Assembly: GCF_001949145.1 (NCBI RefSeq)
Contig: NW_019091357.1
Location: 748,235-812,234, forward strand
Direction of reading: 5' to 3'
Length of the DNA: 64,000 nt
Source of the DNA: Acanthaster planci
Lineage: Eukaryota > Echinodermata > Asteroidea > Valvatida > Acanthasteridae
Shown here: in pieces, positions 10,753 to 22,684 of the stretch
Layout of the letters: every line of letters starts with the position of its first letter
How positions within the stretch are numbered: the stretch's first letter is position 1
The notes under the pieces: model-generated
What the model was told of the DNA's origin: nothing
Databases searched by the model: none
Seen by the model: the letters and a program-made list of their open reading frames with translations, nothing else
Made by a program: the position numbers and the translations under genes

Positions 10753-12137
10753 ATTTAAAAAATTGTGAGAACTTATGTCGGCAAAGTTATTCAATGTTTG
10801 GAATCTTTCCCTTTTTTTGCGTTCTGTGATGCCCACCATGTGCGTGTTGAATCAAGATTGTGTGTTCCTCAGTGTAACTGACATGTTCACCATGCACACA
10901 GAACCCACTTCAAGCAAGTGAATTCTGAGAAATGTGCCACCTGCACCACATTTTTCCAATCACATTCTTGCAAATTCAGTCACATGTAGTTCATAATGTT
11001 GAAGATTTCATAATTAAATTGAAATATAACTCTGAAATGACATTTTGCTGCAGTTGTTTTGTGAATGATTGTTCCAGCATTGTGGAAAATGTTCATAAGT
11101 AAACTATCATTCACCTGTGGTCAGTTGAAACAATTTTCCTATTAATGCTGATGGGGATACAGGGAGATTCAGCCAGCCCAGTGGTACAGCGCCCTCACTT
11201 GGCCAAGTTTGTGCCAGGCTCTGCTGAAGTCAAGGAAGGCCAATTTCCCTGGATGAGAATTGCCAGGGAAGGCCCTTGGCGTTGTATAAATGTGTTTCCT
11301 CAATTAACCCGGATTATGAGTCATTGTTATATTGAGGTCGAAACAGTCTGTCCAAGATTAACGTCACATTGAACGGGCGTCAGACTTGTTTGTTACCCGA
11401 TGAGCTCATTCACTGAGGTCATACATCTTTCATTAGTGTTATCAAGGGTGGGGGTGATAATGGTCTAACCCCCCCCCCCCGGCAGGTGCAGTTTGTCATG
11501 GTCTTAGCAGAGAGGGGTGGGTATCCCTCTAACACCCCCCCAGCCTGAGAAATACTCTGTGAGAACTGAATATCCCTGTCAATTCCTTATTTATTTTGAG
11601 CTTGAAATTGCATGTGTAAGACCGTATGGTTCACCTTCAGGAGTTGGAAGGTACTTGTAGCTTCTGCAACAAAAGCATTCTGCACTAGATTCTAATAGTC
11701 TGTGTTCTCGTCCAAGCACGTTATCTTACCATGCAGCTGTGTTGGTGGTTGATGTTGGTCATCATCAGGGTCTTTCTAGTCACTCCTGTTCAGGTCCAAA
11801 CTCTTGCCAGTTGAATGGTTTGTGTGCTAGCAAGCATGTTATTAACAGAAGACCCATCCATCTTCTGTTAACTGATGATATGTATAATATTAAGTTGTAA
11901 AGTATTGCTTGTGAGAACTCTACCAGTAAACTTGATGAGGAGAGCGAAAAACGGTAGACCGAAGGGTTTAGTTTAGTCATATTAATGCATCGGATTAAAA
12001 TAATTTTGTTATATTGGTGTTATGCCGTTCATCCCTTCAAGCATGTTCATGATGCAGGTATGTCAGCAATCAGGACAGTATAGTATCTTACTCGCTGTAT
12101 AATACCTCTTATGAAAAGCAATCGGACAGAATCTTAC

Positions 12138-12522
12138 GTGACTGGTCTATTTGTGATTGACCTCTTTTTTGATAGCCTCTCTGTGATTGGCCAGTTTTTG
12201 AAAGGCCCACCTGTTTGTGAAAGTCCTCTCTGTGATTGGCGTCTCTGTGATTGTCGTCTCTGTGATTGGCCTGTTAGTTGTTCGTTCTTCTGTGACTGGC
12301 CAGTTTGTGATTGGCATCTCTTTGGTTGGCCTATTTGTGACTTACCTCTGTGATTGGCCTTTCTGTGACTGGCATCTCAGTAATTGGCCCATTTAAATTT
12401 GTGTCTTGCTTTTCTGCTATTGGTCTCTTTGTAATTGGCAGGTCTTTGATTGGCCAGTTTCTAATCCGCCTCTCTGTAATTGGCCTGTTTCCGATCGGCC
12501 TCTCTGTAATTGGCCTGTTTCT
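12138..12522 (+). repeat. Degenerate minisatellite of ATTGG (inverted CCAAT) units
   Basis: Roughly 20-bp units of the form TCTCTGTGATTGGCC recur for ~385 bp with many changes. I count 11 intact ATTGG pentamers, plus variants such as ACTGG and GTTGG. The overlapping open frames on both strands are produced by the repeat. Confidence 0.85.
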
Positions 12523-15500
12523 CTTTTTTGGCCTTTCTGTGATGCCTTCTTTTCCGTGCCCTTCGTTATCTCCACCCAGCCTCCACCTACTACAAACTCC
12601 ACTCGCCATCACCTCTTAGTAACCACTGATGCACACACCCATTTCGAAATCTGGCTTTCGTGGGCGTTCGTTGACGTCAGTACGTCTTCCATTGTACTTG
12701 TTTGTTCTTTGTTCACTTTTGAAACCCATCTCGGACCTAACTTTCCTATCTGGCCATGAAGCAAGCTAAGACGGAGCACTAATTCACTTCCCCTACAAAT
12801 GCTTCATAACAAGATGTGGTCAGAGCAATCTCGGCATCACAAGAACAGTAATGAATGTTTATGTATTGGTTGAGTTCACATGTGAACGCATGCGTCAAGA
12901 AAGGGGAAACTATAAAATTGGAGGACAGTATGGGGCAGTCATGTGTCTTATCCAGTCTTTCAGGAATCTCCCTCGATTTTACTAGTCCCAGCCTTACCTA
13001 GACACCAAGTTTGAGTCTTTCCATTCTTAACGGTTTTTAGAATGACTTCCTCCACGATAAGTCCATATACATGTATAACATGTAGTTTCATTGTTTTTCA
13101 CCCCACCTCTCAACCTCTTGTGACGCTCACCAACATCCCTTCTAGATGTACCCTCCCGAATACATGTACCACAAACCCTCGACGAGAAGCATATACCCCC
13201 ATTGCAGGTGAAAGTTGAGAGGAAGGGGTTTTAATGGGCACTGAGCCCCCTCCCTACCCCACATCCTGTTTGTTTGCAGTGTGGACCTTGTGGTCACCAG
13301 AAGTCACTCCACAGGATTGTCTTTACGTCAAGCTGTCCTCGATGACTTGTATCGATTTGTTTTGTTTGCAGGTTTGCATGCGCATGTTTTTACATACATA
13401 GGGTTGTCAGAGGTTGTGTATCTTAAGTTTCTTAACCTGAGAGTATTCATAAATCGTCACCAGTGCCTTTGAGTTGAAACTTCAAGGTGCTTCCGCAGTT
13501 GATCTTGTTGGGAGAGTAATCAAGCATGGAAGTGTCAACTGTGTCATGTAGATTTGATTGTTTCCTGCTTGTGAAATCTTCTTGGCAGATCATTTAATTT
13601 TCTTGCGTAAACATAATTGTGAAAGATCTTTCTGCGTATGTAGATCAGGAATCACAAACAAACAAAGATGTTATTGAATTGAGCTGAAATAAATCGTCAT
13701 CTTTGCCAGAGGCCGTACAGAGACATTTTCTTTCACACAGCTGTAAATATCACGGATGTATGCAATCATTACAACGGTGATGAAATTCACGAAATTATTA
13801 AAGTGACTATTTCCAGCCTCTTCTTTAGATTCTAATAAGTGGCTTGCCAAGGTTTAGCATATTCAGGAATTCTATCTTCGCCCAACCAAAAGTAGCCACG
13901 GCACGCCCACAATACACGATCCGAAATATCAAAGGACTTGGCGCAGCAACAGAAGTGAAGTGAGGGCAGGAGGTGTTAATCTTTGCCATCAAACTGGAAT
14001 GTGTTTTCACACGGAATTCTAGCTTTTGATGATCAAGATCTAGCGTTAGTGCATGTGCCAGCAAGCTCCTGATTTGAGGATTTTCCACCTGAGTTGCTAC
14101 CAATTAGCACAAAATCTTTTCCCCTGGCAGTTTCTCCTATCCTATCTCGTAGTCCCTCTGCGTGTCTGGATTTTTTCCTCAAGCTTTAGACCTTCTGCTG
14201 GCTGGGGGAAGCCCCTATCACTCACTGTGCGCTGTCATACTTGTTTGTGTCTGGCCTGTACCTCTGACTCATCCATTGGATGTGAGCTCACCGTCCTCTG
14301 ATTCTGACAGAGTCGGTGTCTACGATCACGAGGTCATCAGGCTGCTGCCAGGGATCAAGAACTCACTCCAGGATCGAAGGCCACGGTTTTGACAGATGTC
14401 AGTGCCACACTTTGACAGGCTCGGTTCCTTGAGTTGAAGTCCAATCGTGGAGACAAACTAAGGAAATTGTTGTAACTTTGTCAATAATTTTGAATAATTA
14501 TGGTGGAAAAAAACCATTTGAAGTTTAGTTGTGTCTGTGCTGTCTCTGGTCCTGTCATTCTGTACTGACTCTTGAGAAACGGTGTAGACGGAGAGGATGA
14601 TTGGAGCTAAAACGCCATTAAAGTGAACCCTGCGGGAAGGGCGGAGTCATTGATGCTTCCGCCCCTAAATCTCTGTGACAGTCTTTATCATTTCTTGTTC
14701 CCATCCGGTCCAACTTACACCTGTCTCAAGTCACCTCAGTCACAGGTAACAAAAACATGAAGTGCCCAAGCTGGGTTTGTCAGTGAACTAGGAGAAAAAG
14801 CAATTCCACGTCCGTCTGACACCTGTCAAGCATCAAGATGATTCCTAAACGGCGACTCTCAGACTAGGGAGAAGGTTTTTGCACATGTTCTTTTAATAAC
14901 ACACGTCCTATCGTACATTCCCGTCGTCGAAGTAAATTAAATCATTGTCCATAAAAATATAACCGAATTATTTAAAGAGCAATTGTGGTTTAGCACTATT
15001 TATAATCGAGGCGCCAGGTGCGGCAAAATCTTGTTCCGACTTTAGAAGGAGCTATATTTACACCAGGGATTTACTTGTCCTGTATCTTCTTCCGACTCGT
15101 AGGGTCGTGACTTTAACAAAAAAGCAGATGAGCTTTTTAGCCACATTTTGCCGCTGTTTTTTATGCTGCTGTTGCTAACGAGTTGATGCAGATTTTGCCC
15201 TGGATATTATACTTCTGCTTTCTTAAAGCTGTTACCTTCAATTCACCAATAAAAGGTAGCTAGGAGAATAAGAACAAGTCCTCTCCAAGCTGCGTCAAGG
15301 CCTCAGGATAGCTCCATGGATAAGTAAGAAAATTGGCTAAGAATAGTTCAAAGTGAAGTGGGTGAGAGATGAAAGAACTATCTATTTGCGTGTAATCCCG
15401 TTCTGATTTATGCTTTGAAGTCGTGTGTCATTGGCGGGCGCTCTGGTCACGATGACGCCACTAGTGGGCCTACACTTATCACCCCACAACGCCGATGGAC

Positions 15501-18104
15501 CTGTACCAGATTTCCTCCAAAAAATTACCAGCAGGATAAGAGGGATTTGCCGCTGGGATAAAACACTTAGACAGTCATGGAGCAATGGGAACTCGGGACC
15601 ATGATGGAGGAAATGAGCTAATCCCATGTTACACCAATAGGGGTATATTTGGCAGCGCTGAGATATTTATAATTGTCACATTAATGATGACTTATCCTTT
15701 TAACCCTGTCGCTCGTGTCAGCATTTCCCGTTGAGTGTTATCTCAACATTAATTGAAAAGACTTGTGTGTAAACAGATGTTTATTAATTTCTGAACTTGT
15801 CACTTATATGTCGCTACTAGACGGCCGACGAAATGCTAGTGAGTCGTCAAACTTACAATACTTTTGCCGTCTGGGAGCGCTGTGTACAAGCCTCGTGAGA
15901 TGTTTCCAGTACATGGCTTTTTTTCTTACAATTTTTTTTTTAGTAGCATGTGTTTTTTTTCTTATAACGTCAAACTTCACAGTTTAGAAGGGGAAAGGGA
16001 CTTTCGTGATTTGTTACACATCTGAATTATCCATCATGGAAGGAAAGATGTTTATCCCTTTGAGAATTCATGCCACAAGACCTGAAACCTTGCATGTCAA
16101 GCTCGAACTGTTATTTTCCATTATGGAAATGAAAGTATATTTTTAATGATATGCACTCGCATTATGAAACAAAACAGCGGTTCATGGAAGTGGCATGCAG
16201 GCATGACTGTTAAGCTTTGACAGAACCTTTATGTCATGTTGCTAAAACGAGTAGTGATGACTTTGCATGTACAGTGTTTGCTTTGATTTCTGGCTTATCA
16301 GTTTCTTTTGTTGTAAGATGCTTTGAATTACTTGGGCCAATACAGTCTCATTTTGCGGATGGAGGGATAACATATGGGCCATGTGAAGGATTGCGGCTTT
16401 CTGGACATAACGTGGGTCCCACGGCGTGGGAAAAGATCCCAGTATGTAAACATTGGTGTGATGCAAATTTCTCTCACTGCGAAATATCAAGCAAGGTGTC
16501 CTGCTGAAGGGACGAGGAGCCACTTCGGTATTGCAAAACGGGAAGATCGATAGAGGGCAAAGCACGCGTGCGAGTCGACGTATGGCCGACTGCGCATCAT
16601 TTCGGGCATGCGCGGTTGCAATACTATACGTCAAAGACTGACACGCCCTCTTGCGGGTGTTTTGTATCCATTTCTTCAGTTGAATGGCACTTGCGAACTC
16701 AGGTCCACCTGTCATTAAGAAAAAACATAAATGCAAACTTGAAATCGGGAATGACTAAATCTTTTGACGCCATAGTTGCCGGGTTGTAATTAAGCGTAAA
16801 GATCAGACGGACAGGAGGCTAAGACAATTGTGGCAGAGGACGCTTTTATGGGCTTGAGGCCTCGAACACGAAGCCTGCTAGATTTGATTAGAACTTTAAC
16901 ATGCTGTGTTAAGTTCATCTCTTGCATAATTGTGGAGGAAAGTGCTCTTCTGAAACCAACTCTCTATTTTCACGTTAACCACGGCTGCATGACCTCTCAC
17001 CTGTTTTACTATTATCACAATTATTGATTCAACTTAATTCAATGCCCAGGGCTACAGCAGAATGAAAAACAAAATCAGATCTTATCTGACGTTGCCTGGT
17101 GTTCTTCAGATCAATTCAGCAATCGTTAGTAGATCTGAGCGTGAGTTTGACAAGATTACATCCGTGCGGTGAGTAAGTAGATGAGGCAAACGCCATGTGA
17201 CGGGCGGTTTGCCAGATGCGTCACATACATAGTGGAAAATTTATATCCACTGGCGAAGTAATTCGCGTTAGCACCTAGCGTGCAGTTCCTCCTTGGGATG
17301 TCATCTCTTTGTCACCTGTTTAAGTTGAGATGTACTCTCTCTAGCCTGTCCAACTCGTGTTCGGAATGACCTGTAATGCGATTGTGATTTTCAATGCATT
17401 TCACTTCTCTTTCTGACGGTAACAAGCCGCATGTTGGGGGGGGGGAAATCTTGACAGTTCCTCAACATTCGAGGTTTAGTGACGAAGGGGGCGGGGTTTC
17501 CGGTGATGACAAGCTATTTAGGCTGATATTTTCTTTGCTAAACTGAGATTTGTTAACGACAGAAAAAAAAAGCTAAGAGATACAGCTGTAGTATGAGACA
17601 GGCTTTTCAGTGCCAGTCTATTTTCCTGTCTTAACAAGAAAATGAAAATAAAAGGTCTAGTTCTGAACACTCGATGTCTTGGCCGTTTGAGCGGCAGAAA
17701 CAAACACTACGTACTACTCAGCACAAGAATTTCAAAAGTCTATCCGCCCCGAGTTGAAGTGCACCCCCAAGTGGCAAAAGAAAGACAGCCTAAGTTTTAC
17801 AAGTGGATTCTTGCGTTCTGCGTATAAGCAAAGACCATACATTAAGGAATAAATTCGTTACGCGTACTCAGCGTGCTCCGCCATTGATCCCATTATAAAC
17901 GCGCGTCTACGCGGTGAATACTAAAAAGCACGCCCTCTTCTGTTCCGCTCAGAGCGGATAGAGTACAGAAGTGAACGCACAGTTACGTGTGTAAAAGGCA
18001 TTAGAGAGAGAACCAGCGCGTGAACCAACACACACGCGTACTCCATTCGTTTGCACTGCACTTATAGGTTCACAGTGACGTCACACGTCAGTACTCTATA
18101 CTTC

Positions 18105-18220
18105 TAAGGCTGCATCCGAATCCCTTGTCTAGAGCTAGGGCTAGGTCTTCGCTCCTTTGGAATTGTGTGGACAGTAGACCTAGCCGTAGCTCTCGAAGCC
18201 CATTTCGGACACATCCTAAG
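18105..18220. mobile_element. Small MITE with possible TAAG target duplication
   Basis: The body at 18109-18216 is a foldback. Left arm GCTGCATCCGAAT...AGAGCTAGGGCTAGGTCT matches the reverse complement of AGACCTAGCCGTAGCTCT...TTCGGACACATCC, with a loop of ~27 bases. TAAG stands directly on both sides (18105-18108 and 18217-18220), as for a 4-bp target-site duplication. Confidence 0.65.
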
Positions 18221-20165
18221 TGACCACTGCATGGGAATCGAAGTCACAACCTTCAGCTCAGTGACAGTCGTCTTGGTTTTTGCGATACCACCTCGAGAAG
18301 AATTTCCACTTCGGAAGTTGAGAGGTATCTCCCCCATCCCTGGAGTTATGCCCATTAGCAGATCGACCTATATCCAACATTACCCACTGTACGATGTCTA
18401 AACCACAAAGAAATTTCAGTTTTTGTTCAAGCGAAATGATTAAAACCGCCTCTATTATATTCAAGGCTAGTGCTTGCTTGGAGCGTTCAAACCATGACAT
18501 GCCCATTTGGAATTGTAAAACAAGGGCATTTCCTCGAAATCAGAATACGAGATTGTGGACAAAGAATGACAAGGAAATGAAGCCATGAATAGACTCGTAT
18601 AATGTTTCATACTTTTTACCCCAGTCGAGACCACACAAAGAGTGAAATTTCCGTTACAATATTTCATTTCTACCCATTGCGTCACGCATGGAGTCGGCAG
18701 ACTCGAGACCATTTTCTGGGAAATGCAGAAAGATGTGAAACATTCGAATAATCACGTGTTTAATACACTGCTCTAACGATTTTTAAAATTCATTTTACGG
18801 TTCCGGAAAAAAGGCTAACTGCACGAGCCTAAGGGAACTTTGATGGATCCAAAAGTCAGTTGTTTCTTTTAAATTAGAAGTCTTAAGGATAGCTCAACTT
18901 TTTACGCATAACTCATTTCCTTCCAGTTGTGATAGAATCCCTCATGAATATACCTCTTTGTCCGGTACAGGTCTATCTGTACTTTCACATCTTTATTCAA
19001 CCTTTTAAAAAAAAACCTTGCGTTTGCTAAACATTTAGTAAACGCAGGTATTCATTTTTTGTTCCAGCCAGTTCCCGTCGGGAAGAAAGCTTGGTCTTGG
19101 TTGGGTGGTCGCTTTTACTGCAGGGAACTGTATTTTCAGAAAGGCGTAAGTGAAAATTCAGTGAATAATTGGACCCGGTGACACTGAGAATTCATCATGA
19201 ATGGGTCATTGTGATCACGGCAAAGTTTGCACTCTGTGATTGAGAGATATACAATACTCCTACCAACATCTATAGGCCTGCAATTTTTTGCTGGCTGCCG
19301 AGGATGTTCTATACGTTGCAATGATGAGAAAAAATATAACTGTAACCCATGTGTGGTTGAATCTGTTGGCAGTGTTGCTGTAAAGCTTTCCTATATTAAC
19401 AGTCACTTTGGCCTTCTGTCTGTCGAACTGTTGAGCATTCCACTTGAACTTTCATCCTTTATCTTTAGGCCACGACTTGGGGAGAGAAAAAAAAGAAATA
19501 GCTATGAATGGGTTTGCTTAACACGGATCGACATCAAATTACGCGGTTGTAGGCAGTTCTAGTCAACTATCGCACCAGGTATCTCTTTTACCAGTTGCGA
19601 TCTTGCTGGTAGCCGTTTCCGGTTACATGTCAAAACGATTCGAGGTGCTCGTTTGTATCCGAGCACGGAGCCGTGACTTTTTTCCATTGATCTATTGACT
19701 CTGTAAAATGTCACGCTATAGTCCACATGCTAGTTTTGCAACGATTTGATCCCGGTTGGAGCTACCAACTCAAAACACAACTAGAATGTCGATCAGGAAA
19801 ACAAAATTTTGAAACGCTGCTACGTACCAGCAGTTTCAGTAAAAAAAGAAACCTGATTCTTGTTGAACAAACTGTCCACAAATTGAGGGGACACGTAACG
19901 CAACCTGAGTAATCACCAAACTTGACAGGTTGCCAGGCGACCACATTCAAATAAGAGTTTTTAAGGGTTCAGTTGAAGGTGTGCTTAATGGTATGAGTAC
20001 AGTGGCCATGAAGATAATCTTTATTGTCACAAAGTCTGCATTTGGGGTTATCAGTGAAATGGTCTGATGCTGGTTTTTTGTTCCTAATTTGCATGCTGTA
20101 GAGGAAGCACAAAGAACCAAACAATGCATATTGTAAAGATGTATTTCTTTTGCGTTGGGGAGATG

Positions 20166-20365
20166 CTAATTTACATAACGGGTTTTTTGCCCCTACCGGT
20201 GGTCGAGTGGTTGGGACGTCTGCACTGGTGGCGGGAGGTCGTGGGTTCGGGTCCCACCCGAGTAGGCTTGTGAGGTTTTTTTCGCAAGCTCTAGGACAGG
20301 CACTGAGCATACAGTGCTTATTAATGTACGTTGGGTAGGGGTAAAAACCCGTTATGTAAATGCAT
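20166..20365 (+). mobile_element. tRNA-like module enclosed by terminal inverted repeats (element 1)
   Basis: The arms at about 20166-20197 and 20334-20365 are inverted copies: the core TTACATAACGGGTTTTT and the inner CCCCTACC both recur reversed. Between them lies a tRNA-like sequence (20193-20265), then two small hairpins: GCTTGTG/CGCAAGC around a T7 run at 20266-20289, and GCACTG/CAGTGC near 20300-20317. Long, near-perfect terminal inverted repeats are a MITE trait, while the tRNA-like head and T run are SINE traits. No long coding frame is credible here. The boundaries are estimates. Confidence 0.6.
20193..20265 (+). pseudogene. tRNA-like cloverleaf (tRNA-Pro-like, probably a pseudo-tRNA)
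   Basis: A 73-nt cloverleaf can be drawn. Acceptor CTACCGG pairs with CCG(A)GTAG with one bulged A. The D stem is GTC/GAC. The anticodon stem TCTGC/GCGGG includes G-T pairs, with loop ACTGGTG (anticodon position TGG). The variable loop is 5 nt, and the T stem GTGGG/CCCAC has a 7-nt loop. The A box is TGGTCGAGTGG (20200-20210) and the B box GGTTCGGGTCC (20244-20254). C instead of T before the anticodon, the bulge and the flanking inverted repeats argue for a SINE-type head rather than a working tRNA. Confidence 0.6.
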
Positions 20366-21398
20366 ATTTTATTGGAGCAATCAGAACAATTTAATGCAAA
20401 TTTGCTGTGCGACATGTAAATCGCCATGACTGCCAAGTAGTCGAAACTATTAAAACGTGTCTGCACAACACCATCTACGGTGTTTCGTTGTGATTCAACC
20501 TTGAGTAATAACGAGTTTTATTCACAAAATTTCAATGGCTCTCTTTTTCACGGTCGACTCGCTCTGCCCGACTCAACGTTTTTGGCGCCAAAGAAAATGA
20601 GCGACTTACGTTTTCCAACACCTTGTCCAAGACTGTCAAATTTGTATTGATTTTTTTTGACGAGGTGGAAGAATGGGCCAAAGGTTATACTAGTGTTAAA
20701 CCACTATGATGGATGCCTTTGTCAGGTTTAGACTACCTTACAGTGGAAATGGGGGTAAATTCACGGAATGCCTGCACCAATAGCCACTTTCAAATATTCA
20801 TGCATACCTTTGCCAAAGTACAGTTAAATAAATCTTTTGAACAACGCAAAGTTCAGTTCATTCTTTTGTGGAACATTCTGAAGTCGATATACATATATAG
20901 AGTTTGCTGCACTTTGGTTACTACCCCTTGATTTTGTTTGTTTGTAAGGAAAGTAGAATATCTGAAACTGAAAAGAACCCACTTACAGCGAAATTTTGGT
21001 CTCACAAAATGTGGACGACAGACATGTGAAACTGTGTATGTCGTGGTGGAAGCCACTGGCCTATTTTTCTGGCTTTGCCAAGTATCACGTTACACCAAAA
21101 AAAAAATCTTATGCTCTATTTCCTGGTTACGATTTCGTGGAAGAACAGGGTAGGAAAAAACATGTAGCTAATGAACGACCTAAGCAACAATTAGAAAATC
21201 AGTAGCAAATCCCATGCACCACAACGGCACCAAGGCCGAGTCCTTGTGACCTACAGTCACCAAATCAGCACTTAACCTGAGCAAATATTAACCTCCTTCC
21301 TCAACGAATAAACAATTCAGAAGAGCAAAGCACAAATAGAACAAACCTGAAAGATAACACAAACATAAATATCTGTGTTTAATGTACATGTACATAGT

Positions 21399-21404
21399 TT
21401 ATTT
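21399..21404 (-). terminator. Possible poly(A) signal for the TGIF gene
   Basis: TTTATT on the plus strand reads AATAAA on the minus strand, ~1.28 kb after the TGIF stop. This choice rests on position only. Confidence 0.3.
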
Positions 21405-22684
21405 CTAAATCCAATACAGATTGCAAACAGAAAGACGATAGTATAGAGTCTACACATCGTTTACTGCAAATTCATAAAATCATCCTCGCTAGAACTAAAA
21501 AGAAATCTAAATCAAACGGTAAAATAAAGACAGAAAAGCCAAAGAGCAAGAAATAAAATACACAGACGCTTTTTAAAGCAAAATACACAAAATTTCGTTC
21601 GAAAGGGAAAATAGGCTGGACTTGCTATCCTACAAGTTCATTCACATTATTGGTTCAATATTTTGCTCATTGGAAATTCATTTCGTCCAATTCCTCATCC
21701 TTTTCGTTTCATTATCGTACGTACATGTACTTTACAAACAAGACAGCTCTGCAAAAGTATCAAATTTGGAATATAAATACAAAGAAATCCAAGCATTCTT
21801 GCTTTTAATTGAAGCAATTTACCGTCTTTTCGTTGCATTCCGTTCTTTCAAATCAAAATGTCTCTTACAAACAGACCTATTTTCTTCCCATTTTCCTTTG
21901 AAATTGAGGAATAAATGCACCATACAAATCTAATAGTCTGGAACAAGGCCATGTGAATACAGTAACCAGTGGTTTGGCACATCTTTCACGTCTGGGAACA
22001 AGACAATAAGGTATTACTAAGGTCCAACGATGCCTTATTTCAGCTTGAATTTTTGTCTGATAGAGAGAAAAGTGGCCTTGAGTGCTCAACTGAGCGAGTT
22101 TGTATTGTCATATACCTGTGCTTCATTGTACAATATTCAATTGATTTGCCAAACACTTTACTTGCAGTAATGCTTCATGACCGCCCTTGAATCCAAATTC
22201 ATTCGCCACAAAATTGTGGTAGACAACAGAGGGCGCTTCAAGTCACGGCAACTAAAAGGCAATTAATGCTAAGGACGGGTCAAGACAGACGTACGCAGGT
22301 CATTCACAGCTGTAGCTGCCCGGTGTTCTCTTACTCGATCTTTCAATTTTTCACGTTTGCAGTACCCTGCCACTTTGAGCCCTACTTATCACTTTTTGGT
22401 CCTTTACATGTATAATCGATCTCAGTGCAGAAAGTCTTGAGTCAGCATATAAATAGCTGAACTTCCCTGTCTAACGGGAATGTTCTGTAAGGCACACTAT
22501 ATATACACTATGCCACAGGGATAACTCCTTTGGGGCTTTTGCTCCAATTACTGTGCTGTCTTTGTCTAGAATCGGTGCAAAGTGACTGAAGCCAATCAGA
22601 TGCAACACAGCTGTGCTCACACAATATGATGTTCCATGGTGTTTTGGGTCACCCTTTTGATTAGTGACTTATTTGCTTTGTTGG

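Larger units (their letters stand above)
10753..21384. other. Long region with no supported gene
   Basis: Open frames here are short and lack splice-supported extension or recognisable domains. The longest (16242-16736, minus, 164 codons) overlaps a similar plus-strand frame and shows no family. The region contains the repeats listed separately, C and G homopolymer tracts (for example near 11470 and 17440), and a full CRE palindrome TGACGTCA near 18077. Confidence 0.5.

Noticed and set aside
12331-12759. Overlapping frames rich in NWP/ERPITE repeats on both strands
   Set aside because: They are produced by the ATTGG minisatellite.
16242-16736. 164-codon minus-strand frame
   Set aside because: No recognisable domain, it overlaps a comparable plus-strand frame, and there is no splice or UTR evidence. 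It is likely chance.
19969-20466. 165-codon minus-strand frame, with a CxxC...H...C end that faintly recalls retrotransposon tails
   Set aside because: Most of it is the reverse of the tRNA-like element. The Cys/His pattern is too short and degenerate to call a retroelement.
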